64,000 bases of DNA from Candidatus Cloacimonadota bacterium (GCA_016932035.1 JAFGDR010000001.1:11022-75021), one strand, 5' to 3'. Positions 42,572-52,982 are shown, counted from the stretch's first letter. Notes: a model not told the origin generated them from the letters alone. Program-made: numbers and translations.

Positions 42572-43852
42572 GTGAAGAAGCTTGCCACCGTGACCCTCGG
42601 GTGCAAAACGAACCAGTTCGAGTCAGAAGCTATTCTTAACCAGTTTATTAAAGAGGGTTATACTTTGTGTAACTTCAATGACCAGCCGGACATTGCGATC
42701 ATAAACACCTGCTGTGTTACGAATCGAGCAGAATATAAAACACGTTATGCCATCAGAAAAGCGCTCAAGAGTATCTCCCCGGACGGAAAAGTTATTGTAA
42801 TGGGTTGTTATGTCAATAAGGGAAGTTCATATTTTGAATCTTTACCGGAAAACGTATTACTTGTTCTCAATGACCAAAAACATCTTGTTCTTCAAAATAT
42901 AACTCAGACTACAAACAATACAAATCCAGAGTTCCTCGATCTGTCAACAGACTCCTATCATTTGCATACTCGCGTACCGGTAAAGGTTCAGGATGGATGC
43001 AATTTTTTCTGCGCATACTGCATTCTACCGTATGTTCGCGGCAAACCGAAAAGCCGTTCTCTCGAATCAATCATAAATCAGGTTAATACTCTCGCTGAAA
43101 AGGGGACAAAAGAGATCATTCTTACAGGAATAAATCTGGGACTGTATGGCGTGGATAAGGAAAATGTGTCTCTGCTCGAACTCTTGAAAGCAATGGTCAG
43201 GACTGATATTTCTCAAATACGCTTGAGTTCGATCGAACCAATGTTCTTTAATGACGACTTGATTGGTTTCCTTGCATCACAGAAAAAGATATGTCCTCAT
43301 TTTCATATTCCACTTCAAAACGGTTCTGACAAAGTACTTACTAATATGAACAGAACTTATACAAGAGATGAGTTTGATAAGATAATCCATAATGTAAAAG
43401 AAGCAATTCCTGATGCAGCAATCGGATGTGATGTCATTGTTGGCTTCCCCGGAGAATCGGAGGATGATTTTAATGCCACTTATGATTTTATCGAAAAATT
43501 GCCGATAGCATATCTTCATGTGTTTCGATATTCTCCTCGAGAGTTTACAAAAGCGTATAAGATGAAACGACACGTTGACGGGAGTGTCAGCAAAAAAAGA
43601 ATGCAAAGCTTGCAAAAATTGGGGCAATGTAAGAAAAGTGATTATTCAAAATATATCATTGAAAAGAAGGTTCCAATGAGAGCTGTACTTGAAACCAGGG
43701 AACAGAAGTATTGGTCCTCGGTTTCAGATCACTATCTTCGTATTTTTTTAGAAGATGATAAAGGTTTTTCAAACGGAATGTTGAAAACCGTCATTGCAAA
43801 AAGTATGTCGCCCGATAACGAGGGATTGATCGTCGAAGCATATCATGATTGA
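42572..43852 (+). CDS. mtaB: tRNA threonylcarbamoyladenosine methylthiotransferase (MtaB-like)
   Basis: A 426-residue radical-SAM methylthiotransferase that adds the 2-methylthio group to t6A37 of tRNA. It starts at GTG 42572 with the family N-terminus VTLGCKTNQFESE. The MTTase cysteines are in LGCKTN, NTCCVT and MGCYVN. The radical-SAM CxxxCxxC is in DGCNFFCAYCILPYVRGKPKSR. GxKTNQ and NTCCVTNRAE point to MtaB rather than MiaB or RimO. The ATPase gene that follows overlaps its end by 8 bases. Confidence 0.93.
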   Translation: MKKLATVTLGCKTNQFESEAILNQFIKEGYTLCNFNDQPDIAIINTCCVTNRAEYKTRYAIRKALKSISPDGKVIVMGCYVNKGSSYFESLPENVLLVLNDQKHLVLQNITQTTNNTNPEFLDLSTDSYHLHTRVPVKVQDGCNFFCAYCILPYVRGKPKSRSLESIINQVNTLAEKGTKEIILTGINLGLYGVDKENVSLLELLKAMVRTDISQIRLSSIEPMFFNDDLIGFLASQKKICPHFHIPLQNGSDKVLTNMNRTYTRDEFDKIIHNVKEAIPDAAIGCDVIVGFPGESEDDFNATYDFIEKLPIAYLHVFRYSPREFTKAYKMKRHVDGSVSKKRMQSLQKLGQCKKSDYSKYIIEKKVPMRAVLETREQKYWSSVSDHYLRIFLEDDKGFSNGMLKTVIAKSMSPDNEGLIVEAYHD

Positions 43853-44564
43853 GATCAGGAATCTTAAAAAAGAACTCGATGGCGTCCCTATCCTTAAGGG
43901 TATAGACCTAATTATTGATAAGAATAAAACCACAGTCGTGATCGGCGAAAGCGGCTGCGGGAAAACAGTATTACTCAAACACATTATTGGATTCTATACA
44001 CCGGATGAAGGTGAAATTTTTTGTGACGGAGAGCGAATCGATACCCTTTCATGGAAAGGTTGGAATGACATTAGACGAAAGATGACAATGGTTTTCCAGA
44101 ACTCTGCTCTCTTTGATTGGCTGAGTGTTTATGATAATGTTGCGCTTCCACTTCGTGAACAGAATGGTCTTCCAGAAAACGAAATCGTCAATCAGGTGAA
44201 AGAAAAATTGGAAATGGTGGGTATGTCTGGTGAGGAACAGAAGATGCCGGCAGATCTGAGCTTTGGTATGCAGAAAAGAGTGAGTCTTGCACGGGCTATG
44301 GTCATCAATCCTGAATACATACTTTACGACGAACCTACAACCGGACTTGATCCCATCATAGCAAATAATATCATCGAACTGTTCTCCACCTTCAAAAAAG
44401 TATATCATACAACATCGCTTATCGTGTCTCATGACATCAGTATTGTTTTTAGGATTGCTGACAAGGTGGCTTTGATGAAAGAAGGCAGGATCATTTTCCA
44501 GGGCTCGGTCGAAGAACTCGGGAATGTAGAAAATACATATATAAAAAAATTTATTTCAAGATGA
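43845..44564 (+). CDS. Phospholipid-transport ABC ATPase (MlaF-like)
   Basis: A 239-residue ATPase of MCE-type lipid transporters. Walker A is GESGCGKT, Walker B YILYDEPTTGLDP, and the switch His lies in IVSHDI. The ABC signature reads LSFGMQKRV, with Phe at the third position where LSGGM is usual; the MlaF-typical QKRVxLARA follows. It is paired with an MCE-domain gene 9 bases downstream. The permease (MlaE-type) normally found between them is absent here. Confidence 0.9.
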   Translation: MIEIRNLKKELDGVPILKGIDLIIDKNKTTVVIGESGCGKTVLLKHIIGFYTPDEGEIFCDGERIDTLSWKGWNDIRRKMTMVFQNSALFDWLSVYDNVALPLREQNGLPENEIVNQVKEKLEMVGMSGEEQKMPADLSFGMQKRVSLARAMVINPEYILYDEPTTGLDPIIANNIIELFSTFKKVYHTTSLIVSHDISIVFRIADKVALMKEGRIIFQGSVEELGNVENTYIKKFISR

Positions 44565-44573
44565 GAAAATAGT

Positions 44574-45440
44574 ATGAAAACGAAAAAAAGTGAATTTATC
44601 GTCGGTTTTATTATTATTATTGCGGTTTTGATCGTGATTGTTGGAAAAGTAATAATCTCTGGAACTCAGGAGAGATCTGAAATTACGGAGATAACCGTAC
44701 AGTTCCCACAGATCGGGGGACTGGATGTTGGAAATTCAGTCTTTATCCATGGCGTTCGTGCAGGTAAGGTTGCTGATATAGATCTTCAACAGGATGGAGT
44801 TGTAGTAAAGCTTCATATTAATAAGAAAATATCCATGAAAGAAGATGCCAGGATTGTTATATCTGAAAGAGGAATGATGGGTGAAAGAGAGATATCGATC
44901 GATCCCGGTAACTCGCATAACAAATTGGATGTCTCGGGCATTTTACAAGGTCAATATAGTGTTGGGTTTAATGAAACGATATCAGAAATTGGCGTGACCA
45001 TTCAGAACATTAATAAACTCTCACAAAAACTGGAAGATTTTATCGGAGACGATTCACAAACTAAAACAATCCAGGATGTGATAAAAAATTTGGATGTACT
45101 CCTGGTAAATATGAACAAGATTTTTATTAATAATGAAGATTTCACGATAGATTTCGAACATATCAACAACATTATCTCAAACCTTGATTCACTTATTTCT
45201 TCTAATGATGAAAAAGTCGAAAGGATACTCACCTTTGCAGATGACAAAGTTCCTCAAATCGAACGTATGCTTAGTCAGATGCAAACTCTGCTTGATAAGC
45301 TGGAAAGAGAAGACACAGATATTGGACGACTTACAGCAAATGATTCACTCTATAATAAGATCAATTCGACGATAGCTCATTTTGATTCATTAGTAACAGA
45401 TATTAAAGAAAATCCGAAGCACTATTTTAGGTTATTTTAA
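44574..45440 (+). CDS. MCE/MlaD-family lipid-transport protein
   Basis: A 288-residue protein with one N-terminal membrane anchor (FIVGFIIIIAVLIVIVGKVII, about 8-29). An MCE domain follows at about 38-118 (VQFPQIGGLDVGNSVFIHGVRAGKVADI). Then come about 150 residues of predicted helix and coiled coil. This is the substrate-binding, periplasm-spanning component of an Mla-type transporter that moves phospholipids to or from the outer membrane. It is coupled to the ATPase gene. Confidence 0.92.
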   Translation: MKTKKSEFIVGFIIIIAVLIVIVGKVIISGTQERSEITEITVQFPQIGGLDVGNSVFIHGVRAGKVADIDLQQDGVVVKLHINKKISMKEDARIVISERGMMGEREISIDPGNSHNKLDVSGILQGQYSVGFNETISEIGVTIQNINKLSQKLEDFIGDDSQTKTIQDVIKNLDVLLVNMNKIFINNEDFTIDFEHINNIISNLDSLISSNDEKVERILTFADDKVPQIERMLSQMQTLLDKLEREDTDIGRLTANDSLYNKINSTIAHFDSLVTDIKENPKHYFRLF

Positions 45441-45453
45441 AAGGAATTTTTTA

Positions 45454-48417
45454 ATGAAAAAATATATTGTCCTGCTAACTTTGCTGATAGTATTAACTTC
45501 GTCATTGAATGCTGCTTTTTTTGGAAAGAATAAGACGAATCTTCCAAACTTGAAATGGTCTGTCATGAAGACAACCCATTTTGATATTTATTATGAAGAG
45601 GGACTCGACATTGTTGGTCAGATAACAACAGTGATCGTTGAAAATGCATATTATAGATTTCAGGACCTGTTTGAATACTCGCTGCCACACAAAATTCCCG
45701 TACTGATCTATAATTCCCACAATGAATTTGAAGAAACAAATATACTCTATCAGATTATCGAAGAAGGAGTTGGGGGTTTTACTGAGTTTATCAAAAACCG
45801 TGTCGTCGTACCGTTTGACGGTGACTATAAAATATTTGAAACAACAGTCGTACACGAGCTCTGCCATGTATTTATGTATTTCAGCATGCAGGGTGGGAGC
45901 TTTGCGAATGTTGCGAGCGGTCTGTTCTATTCATTACCATTCTGGTTTTCGGAAGGATTACCGGAATGGTCATCAGAACATGGATCAGCCAGTAATGAGA
46001 TGTATATCCGAGATCTTATTATAAATGATAAACTGGTTCCCCTCGAATATGTTTCAGGTTACTATGCCTATCGTGAAGGCGAATCCTTCCTAATATTCCT
46101 TGAAGAAAAGTTTGGCTCCAACAGCATCATTGAACTCCTCTATAATTTCAGGTTATATAAAAGTATCGATGAAGGTGCGAAACGCACATTTGGGTTCGGG
46201 ATAAAAAGTCTTGAGGAGCAGTGGCGCTATTATCTACAAAAAAAATATAGCACGATCATTGATGAAAATGTTCTTCCGGATATTAAATATCAGCAACTCA
46301 CAAAACATGATCCTCACGAATCTAATGCAAATTGGGATCCTGTGTTTTCTCCAGATGGAACCCAGATACTCTATTATTCAAATAAAAATTATACACTTGG
46401 TATTTATAAACGATCAACGCTTGGATTATACAAACCCAAGAAGATCATTACAAGCGGCTATAATGATGATTATGAGGGATTTCACTATCTTAAGACTTCT
46501 CTCTCATATTTTCCTGATGGCGAGCGTTTTTCCTTTGTAGCAAAGACCTCAGACGGTGATGATATTGTCATAGCAAGAGTTAGTGACGGCAAAGAATTGC
46601 AGAGGATCACACTGGATTTTAAAAGTATTTTCGAGATCGATGTATCTCCGGATGGAAATAAAATTATCCTGGTTGGTTTGCAGGATGCGCAAAATGATTT
46701 GTATGTATATAATTTAAAAACAAAGTCATTGTCCCGAATAACTGATGACTATTTTGATGATCGATATCCTCGCTGGTCATCAGATGGAAAAAAGATCGTA
46801 TTTTCATCTCAGAGATTCATAACTGAGCCCTTCCAGCAGGAGGATGAACACCTCATTTTTTCAAATTTGTATTACAACGTATTTATGTATGATATAGCTG
46901 ATGATTCGATAACTGCTCTGACAGATGCATCCTACGATCATCAATATCCATCTTGGACAAAGGATCAGAAAAATATTGTATTTAGTGCATACCGGAATGA
47001 GGTATCCAATATTTTCGTATATGACTTCGAAGAACAGGCAATAGCCCAGCTTACGAATATATTCAGCGGAACATTCTCCCCTTGTGTCAGTGAAGATAAT
47101 TCCGAAATGGTGTTTTCGAGTTTCTATAACATGGGATGGGATTTGTACTTGTATAGCAATCCACTCGACAGTCTTACATACATTGAATATCAAAGCCCTA
47201 CAACTCCAGATAATAATTCTTTTGAAAAGGTTTTCCACCTTGATGAGTTTAGACGATTTTATCGTCAAAAAGAGACTGTGATTACAGAAAAATCTCGTTT
47301 TGAAAGAGGATTTTTCTTTGAAAAAGATACCCTGGAAGCCAAACCGGAATATCGCGAAGATGTTGAGCCTGAAGTGGAGGAATATAAAATCAAGTTCACA
47401 CCGGATTTCCTTTTTGGTGGTCTTGCATATACAACAGGCTATGGTGTTACAGCACAGGTCTATATCTCACTCAGCGATATTCTTGGCAACCATCAAATAG
47501 ATATTTTCACTGATGTGAATAAGAACCTTTCTGAGAGCAATGTTATTCTCAATTATTATTATATAAAGAAACGAATTGATTACGGGGCTGGACTATTCAA
47601 TCTTATCGATGACTATTATTATTTGAATTACTGGTATGATCCCTCGACCGGTTACGTTTATGATGGTATGAAAAAGGACCGAAGTACCGGAATCAATGCG
47701 CTTGTCAGTTATCCACTCGACAAGTTCAATCGGGTAGACTTGTACAATAGCATGTTCTATAATAAAATCGAGTGGTACTGGTGGAATGGAGAGGACTGGC
47801 AAATTCTCAATCAATATACGCGGGATGCATGGGTGTATGCACCGACACTTATCTATACTCATGATACTGCCCTGTGGGGGATAACCGGACCGATCAAAGG
47901 TTCGCGCTATCAAGCAGCGATCCAGAAATGTTTTGGATCGAAGAATGACTATCTGAATATTTACGGCGACTTTCGGAAATATATTGCCTTGAACAGGAAA
48001 TATCAATTGGCAGGTATGTTCAATGTGGGTTTCAGTACGGGACTCGATAAGCAGGATTTTATCATGGGCGGGTACTACAATCTACGCGGTTATCTCGATA
48101 AGGAGTTTTTAGGACACAATATTGCGATTGGAAGTGTAGAGTTCAGATATCCGTTTATAGAAGAACTGAAACTCGGATTTCCATTACCACTATGGATTAG
48201 AAGTATACGAGGAGCGATCTTTGCAGATGTCGGAAAAGTCTGGGATACAATGGATGATTTCAAGAATAGTCATGACCATCCAGTTAGAGTTGGATATGGA
48301 ATCGGCACCAGGATGAATCTTGGGTACTTTATCCTGAAGTTCGACTGGGCATGGAAAAGTACAAAGGGTTTTGAATCAGCACCATCATTTTATTTCTCAC
48401 TTGATGCAGAGTTTTAA
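45454..48417 (+). CDS. Outer-membrane protein: metallopeptidase-like + TolB-like propeller + Omp85-like barrel
   Basis: A 987-residue protein with a signal peptide (ends near LNAA). Residues about 25-265 resemble the peptidase MA-like fold, with HELCH at about 134 and PFWFSEGLPEWSSEH supplying the downstream Glu. Residues about 280-570 are WD40/PD40 (TolB-type) repeats with the SPDG and WSSDGKKIVF patterns. The C-terminal third (about 645-987) is rich in Tyr/Gly beta-strands and ends GGYYNLRGY...FRYPF...FADVGKVWD...FYFSLDAEF. That is the surface-antigen (Omp85/BamA) barrel pattern with a terminal Phe. It probably sits in the outer membrane; the substrate is unknown. Confidence 0.83.
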   Translation: MKKYIVLLTLLIVLTSSLNAAFFGKNKTNLPNLKWSVMKTTHFDIYYEEGLDIVGQITTVIVENAYYRFQDLFEYSLPHKIPVLIYNSHNEFEETNILYQIIEEGVGGFTEFIKNRVVVPFDGDYKIFETTVVHELCHVFMYFSMQGGSFANVASGLFYSLPFWFSEGLPEWSSEHGSASNEMYIRDLIINDKLVPLEYVSGYYAYREGESFLIFLEEKFGSNSIIELLYNFRLYKSIDEGAKRTFGFGIKSLEEQWRYYLQKKYSTIIDENVLPDIKYQQLTKHDPHESNANWDPVFSPDGTQILYYSNKNYTLGIYKRSTLGLYKPKKIITSGYNDDYEGFHYLKTSLSYFPDGERFSFVAKTSDGDDIVIARVSDGKELQRITLDFKSIFEIDVSPDGNKIILVGLQDAQNDLYVYNLKTKSLSRITDDYFDDRYPRWSSDGKKIVFSSQRFITEPFQQEDEHLIFSNLYYNVFMYDIADDSITALTDASYDHQYPSWTKDQKNIVFSAYRNEVSNIFVYDFEEQAIAQLTNIFSGTFSPCVSEDNSEMVFSSFYNMGWDLYLYSNPLDSLTYIEYQSPTTPDNNSFEKVFHLDEFRRFYRQKETVITEKSRFERGFFFEKDTLEAKPEYREDVEPEVEEYKIKFTPDFLFGGLAYTTGYGVTAQVYISLSDILGNHQIDIFTDVNKNLSESNVILNYYYIKKRIDYGAGLFNLIDDYYYLNYWYDPSTGYVYDGMKKDRSTGINALVSYPLDKFNRVDLYNSMFYNKIEWYWWNGEDWQILNQYTRDAWVYAPTLIYTHDTALWGITGPIKGSRYQAAIQKCFGSKNDYLNIYGDFRKYIALNRKYQLAGMFNVGFSTGLDKQDFIMGGYYNLRGYLDKEFLGHNIAIGSVEFRYPFIEELKLGFPLPLWIRSIRGAIFADVGKVWDTMDDFKNSHDHPVRVGYGIGTRMNLGYFILKFDWAWKSTKGFESAPSFYFSLDAEF

Positions 48418-48422
48418 TTTCT

Positions 48423-50921
48423 ATGAAACAAACTATAATTCTTATATCGATATCACTCTTGATTGCTTGTTCAGGAGCTATTCCTTATAAAAATACCAAC
48501 AAAAAAGACTGGAATGGTCTCAAACAAGTTGATGAACTCATCCAAGAGCATCAATTTAACCAGGCAAAAAAAGTCTTGGAAAAATATATCAAGAACAATC
48601 CTTCTCACATGGATGGGTATGAGAAACTCTTCTTTTTATATCGTGTTGCCCAAACGCCCCAAGACGAAATCATACGAGATCAGCAGAAGTATCTTTCAAA
48701 ATTTGATGAAATGCACGTATCCGATAGTGTGGCATTGCAGGTTGAATATATGTATTTATCTGCACTGGATGATACAACTTCATCGGCTTTGCTTGAAAGG
48801 ATAATTGCAGAATATCCATACTGCATAGTAGTAAATGAGCATGCACAGGAGCAGGTCTTTAATTATGCAGTGATGAGAGATGATTCTACTAGAGCACTTG
48901 GTTTAGAGGAATTTTTGGTTACTTTTCCGAATAATATTTGGTCTCCGCTTGCCTGGCGGTATCTTCTTTATTCTTATGACAACCTGAAGAATGAGGAGAA
49001 ACTTGATTCTGTGTTAACAATCATTGAGAATAAATTTCAGAACGATGCCCGGATGGTCAATACTGCTTCACGTTACTATCTGGACAGAAAAGAAAATCTG
49101 AATGAGCAAGAGATCATACTACGAACTATTATTGATTCTTTAGATAACGCTGAATGGGAAACGAGTTTTTATTTCTTTGGCGACAAATCCAAGGGTGAAC
49201 AATTGGCGACATATCGATTGACGCTTGCTGAGTTATTATTTGAACAGGAAAAATATTATGAAGCATTTGATGTACTAACAGCAATTCCATCCAAAGATCT
49301 TCTTGCACAGCACTATTATCTTATGGGAAAGATCGAGCATCAGTTCGGAAGAGATGCCCAGGCATTTGATTATGTTCTTCATGCTGTCATCATGGGAGAT
49401 GAGCGCAACACATGGACACCAAAAGCAGACTCTCTCCTTCATGAACTCTACGCAGAACTTTCTGATGGGGGAAGGGCTTTTCGGAAATTCGTTGACGTAT
49501 GGGCAAAATATGACGGACCACTCTTTGTGGATGTCACAGAAGAAGCTGGATTAATTGATTGCAGGAAAACACGAATTGCATGGGGTGATTACAATAATGA
49601 CGGGTATGACGATATCCTTTTGAATGGCAATACTCTTTTAAGAAATAATCAAGATGGTACGTTTATTGATGTCAGCGGAGAAGCAGGTATTTCGGACGGA
49701 AATACAAATGGCGGCTTGTGGGCAGACATCGATCGAGATGGCTTTCTCGATTTTTATGCCACTTCATCTTCATCGAATAGGGAAGACAAACTCTGGCTCA
49801 ATAAAGGAGATGGAACATTTGCTGATATTACATCACTTTCTGACATAGGTGATACTTTGCAAACCGAAGGTGCCGGATGGGGCGACATAAATGGCGACCT
49901 GTATCCCGACCTCTATATTGCTAATTATGAACACAGCGGAATCTATGACAAAGAACCGGATTTCCTTTTTATTAATAATACAGACAGCACTTTTTCTGAT
50001 GTAACAGAAGAACAACAGATTGTTCCACCATTTAATGAAAACCAGGCAGGTAGGGGGGTGAACTGGGGAGATTATAATAATGACGGTTACCTCGATATAT
50101 TTGTTTCGAATTATCGATTGGATAAGAATTTTCTCTGGAAAAATATCAATGGTGAGCAATTCATCAATGTTGCTCATAAAGTTGGTTTGGAAGGTAACTA
50201 CGTTGAAGGCTGGTATGGGCATACGATTGGAAGCGAATGGGGCGATTTCGATAATGATGGAGACATGGATTTGATCTGTGCAAACTTGGCACACCCTCGA
50301 TATATAAAATTTTCTGATATGACCCAGCTCTTTGTGAACGATCTCAAAAAGAGCCGATTTTATGATATACGTGAATTAGCAGGTATTACCTATGACGAAT
50401 GCCACAGCGATCCCTCGTGGGGAGATGTGAACGGCGACGGCTATCTCGATCTTTTCATTACATCGATCTATCCAAACAGGAGGAGTTACCTTTACCTGAA
50501 CAATGCCGACAGAACTTTTACTGACATAACCTATCTTGCCGGGGTGAGAACCTTCAACTCTTGGGGAGCAGCATTTTCGGATTATGATAATGACGGAGAC
50601 ATCGACCTGTTGGTATGCAGTAGTGAAGGAATTCATCTGTTCAGAAATGATTCGACACCAAAACATTGGCTCAAAGTTAAGATCGTCGATAAAAACGGGC
50701 ACACACCTATTGTTGGTACAAGGGTCGAGGTTGTGCAAAATGGTATGAAACAAATCCGCGATATCGAAGGTGGAAAAGGCACCACGAACCAGCACAGCAT
50801 GGTTCAGTATTTTGGATTTCCATCAAGCGGTAATGTGTCAGTGAATGTATCTTTTCTCGATGGAACTGAACGAAAACTGACGGAGCAAGAAATAAATCAG
50901 ACAATAATTATACAATACTAA
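48423..50921 (+). CDS. Lipoprotein with helical repeats, seven FG-GAP/VCBS repeats and an ASPIC/UnbV-like domain
   Basis: An 832-residue lipoprotein (lipobox LLIAC, Cys 16). Residues about 30-355 are helical, TPR-like. After this come calcium-binding-type FG-GAP repeats with the D-x-N/D-x-D-G core: DYNNDGYDD, DIDRDGFLD, DINGDLYPD, DYNNDGYLD, DFDNDGDMD, DVNGDGYLD and DYDNDGDID. The last 90 or so residues (HWLKVKI... GKGTTNQHSMVQYFGF) match the ASPIC/UnbV domain usual after such repeats. It starts 5 bases after the barrel-protein gene, so the two probably work together at the outer membrane. The exact role is unknown. Confidence 0.87.
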   Translation: MKQTIILISISLLIACSGAIPYKNTNKKDWNGLKQVDELIQEHQFNQAKKVLEKYIKNNPSHMDGYEKLFFLYRVAQTPQDEIIRDQQKYLSKFDEMHVSDSVALQVEYMYLSALDDTTSSALLERIIAEYPYCIVVNEHAQEQVFNYAVMRDDSTRALGLEEFLVTFPNNIWSPLAWRYLLYSYDNLKNEEKLDSVLTIIENKFQNDARMVNTASRYYLDRKENLNEQEIILRTIIDSLDNAEWETSFYFFGDKSKGEQLATYRLTLAELLFEQEKYYEAFDVLTAIPSKDLLAQHYYLMGKIEHQFGRDAQAFDYVLHAVIMGDERNTWTPKADSLLHELYAELSDGGRAFRKFVDVWAKYDGPLFVDVTEEAGLIDCRKTRIAWGDYNNDGYDDILLNGNTLLRNNQDGTFIDVSGEAGISDGNTNGGLWADIDRDGFLDFYATSSSSNREDKLWLNKGDGTFADITSLSDIGDTLQTEGAGWGDINGDLYPDLYIANYEHSGIYDKEPDFLFINNTDSTFSDVTEEQQIVPPFNENQAGRGVNWGDYNNDGYLDIFVSNYRLDKNFLWKNINGEQFINVAHKVGLEGNYVEGWYGHTIGSEWGDFDNDGDMDLICANLAHPRYIKFSDMTQLFVNDLKKSRFYDIRELAGITYDECHSDPSWGDVNGDGYLDLFITSIYPNRRSYLYLNNADRTFTDITYLAGVRTFNSWGAAFSDYDNDGDIDLLVCSSEGIHLFRNDSTPKHWLKVKIVDKNGHTPIVGTRVEVVQNGMKQIRDIEGGKGTTNQHSMVQYFGFPSSGNVSVNVSFLDGTERKLTEQEINQTIIIQY

Positions 50922-51225
50922 CAAAAATCTCTACTACATACTACAAAACCCCAGCTTGGAAACGAGATTGTTATAATGCAAATAAATTTTAGCCCGATCC
51001 TGCTACGCATGATCGACCTTCTTCTGCCGAGGAGAAGGATAGCGGAATTTCGACATCTCTAACTGTTTTTCAGTGCAATCAGCCCAATCAGCGTTATTCT
51101 GCATAGTATTCTACTTTTCCAACTCCAAATTTTGATTTTCATTTTATGAAGTGAAACTGTGAAAAATCCAACAAAATTGACATAAAAATATCTCCTTCTG
51201 AGATACCTTCAAAGGAACATCATAT
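50922..51225. other. 304-bp intergenic region with hairpins
   Basis: There is no ORF of note. A hairpin CCTTCTTC-TGCCGA-GGAGAAGG (near 51022-51043) has no T-run after it. A short direct repeat CAATCAGC occurs twice near 51075-51095. TTGACA at 51177-51182 may be the -35 of the next gene; a hairpin ATCTC-CTTCT-GAGAT follows it at about 51189-51203. No RNA family was recognised. Confidence 0.4.
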
Positions 51226-52971
51226 ATGAATATCGAAAAACAAATCAACAACCTGGAATGGCTGAGAAAAAGCATCATTGGTAGAAATGTGCCTTTTGAA
51301 ACTCCCTTTGGAACAAAGCCGCTGGTCTATGCAGACTACACTGCAAGTGGTCGCGGAATTGATTTCATCGAAGATTATGTGAAATACATTCTGCAATTCT
51401 ATGCCAATACTCATACGGAAGATGACCTCACGGGTAAAACCATGTCGGATTTGCTTCATAAAGCAGAAGCAACAATTAAAAATATGGTTCACGCTGGTGA
51501 ACATGGAAAGGTTATCTTTACTGGAACCGGTGCAACAGGCGGCATTACTCGACTTCAGCAAATTCTCGGTGTTTACTGGTCACCGGCAACAAGGGAAAAA
51601 GTACATGAGTTCCTCAATAGCTGTATAGACCATCAAAAAGAGAACCATGCACAATGCCATGAACGACTTCTTCAATATATTGAACAACATAAACCGATCG
51701 TTTTTGTGGGGCCATACGAGCATCATTCAAATGAGATCATGTGGCGGCAGACGCTGTGCGAAGTAGTGGAAATACCTCTCGATGCAAAAGGAGAGCTTAA
51801 TCTGCATGCCCTCGAAGAACAGGTTTCTGATCCAAAGTATAAAGACAGAACAAAAATCGGTTCATTCTCTGCAGCATCAAATGTGACTGGCATACGAACT
51901 CCAGTGTATGACGTCGCCAGAATCCTTCATGAAAATGATGCGCTTGCCTGTTTTGATTTTGCAGCATGCGCACCCTATATCGAAATCGATATGAATCATG
52001 ATGAAAACAGCTTCTTTGATGCGATCTTCTTTTCACCGCATAAATTTCTCGGTGGACCTGCTTCATCCGGTATCTTGGTCATCAATGAGAGGATTTACCG
52101 GAACGACCTCCCCCCAACCATTGCTGCTGGAGGAACCGTTCGATATGTAACCAAGGATAAAGAATGCTACATCGAGGATATTGAGACTCGTGAAAAACCG
52201 GGAACTCCGGGAATTCTTCAGGCAATTCGTTCGTCTATGGTCATGATTCTGAAGGACAAAGTTGGCACAGATACTATCGATTCAATCGAAGAGTACTATA
52301 CAAGAAAGTTTTTTGATAAATTTGGAAAGAATGAAAATATCGTGATATATGGTCCAGATGATCCGAAGAAGAAACTTGGTATTATTGCATTTAATATCAG
52401 GCATAAAGATCGACGACTTCATCCTAAATTTGTCACGCAGCTTCTTAACGATCTTTTCGGCATTCAGACACGAGCAGGCTGCTCCTGTGCAGGACCCTAC
52501 GGACATCAACTGCTTCATGTCGATGACTTGCATGCAAAGATGTATCGATGTATGAGCGGCATCATCAAATATGAAGGTCTGAAACCCGGCTGGGTACGAT
52601 TCAATGCTCATTACTCATTGTCAGAACCTGAGTTTCAGTATATCCTCGATGCGATTCAGTTTGTGGTCGATCATGGATATATGTTTCTTTCTTTGTACGA
52701 ATTCGACATCAAATCCGGAAGCTGGTCACACATCGATCGTGATTTTAAGAATTTTGAATTAGATTTCAGTTACGATGCAATAAAAGAGAAAAAGCAGGTT
52801 TTCAGACCAGATATAAACGAAGGGGTAGGATTTCAGAATAATCTGAAACAAGCGGATGATATTGCTAAAAAATTAAAGGAAGATTCAATTGAGACGAGAT
52901 ACATTACTATGGATGACGACATTGAACGGGGCATGACATTTTATGTGATCAATATGAAACAAAAGAAGTAA
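51226..52971 (+). CDS. PLP-dependent class V aminotransferase / cysteine-desulfurase-like protein
   Basis: A 581-residue fold-type I PLP enzyme. The N-terminus has VYADYTASGRGI, then FTGTGATGGI at the cofactor phosphate loop, FDFAACAP with the cofactor Asp, and the Schiff-base Lys K273 in FFSPHKFLGGPASSG. C419 and C421 lie in RAGCSCAGP, where cysteine desulfurases carry their catalytic Cys. The C-terminal 130 residues or so are an extension not found in NifS/IscS. Desulfurase activity is plausible but not certain. No iscU, sufB or similar gene is adjacent. AAAGGA precedes the ATG by about 9 bases. Confidence 0.85.
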   Translation: MNIEKQINNLEWLRKSIIGRNVPFETPFGTKPLVYADYTASGRGIDFIEDYVKYILQFYANTHTEDDLTGKTMSDLLHKAEATIKNMVHAGEHGKVIFTGTGATGGITRLQQILGVYWSPATREKVHEFLNSCIDHQKENHAQCHERLLQYIEQHKPIVFVGPYEHHSNEIMWRQTLCEVVEIPLDAKGELNLHALEEQVSDPKYKDRTKIGSFSAASNVTGIRTPVYDVARILHENDALACFDFAACAPYIEIDMNHDENSFFDAIFFSPHKFLGGPASSGILVINERIYRNDLPPTIAAGGTVRYVTKDKECYIEDIETREKPGTPGILQAIRSSMVMILKDKVGTDTIDSIEEYYTRKFFDKFGKNENIVIYGPDDPKKKLGIIAFNIRHKDRRLHPKFVTQLLNDLFGIQTRAGCSCAGPYGHQLLHVDDLHAKMYRCMSGIIKYEGLKPGWVRFNAHYSLSEPEFQYILDAIQFVVDHGYMFLSLYEFDIKSGSWSHIDRDFKNFELDFSYDAIKEKKQVFRPDINEGVGFQNNLKQADDIAKKLKEDSIETRYITMDDDIERGMTFYVINMKQKK

Positions 52972-52982
52972 AAGGTTTGTTA

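Noticed and set aside
48423-50921. Simple tandem duplication as origin of the FG-GAP repeats
   Set aside because: The repeats share only the D-x-N-x-D-G core and differ elsewhere, as usual for an old beta-propeller. Nothing suggests a recent expansion.
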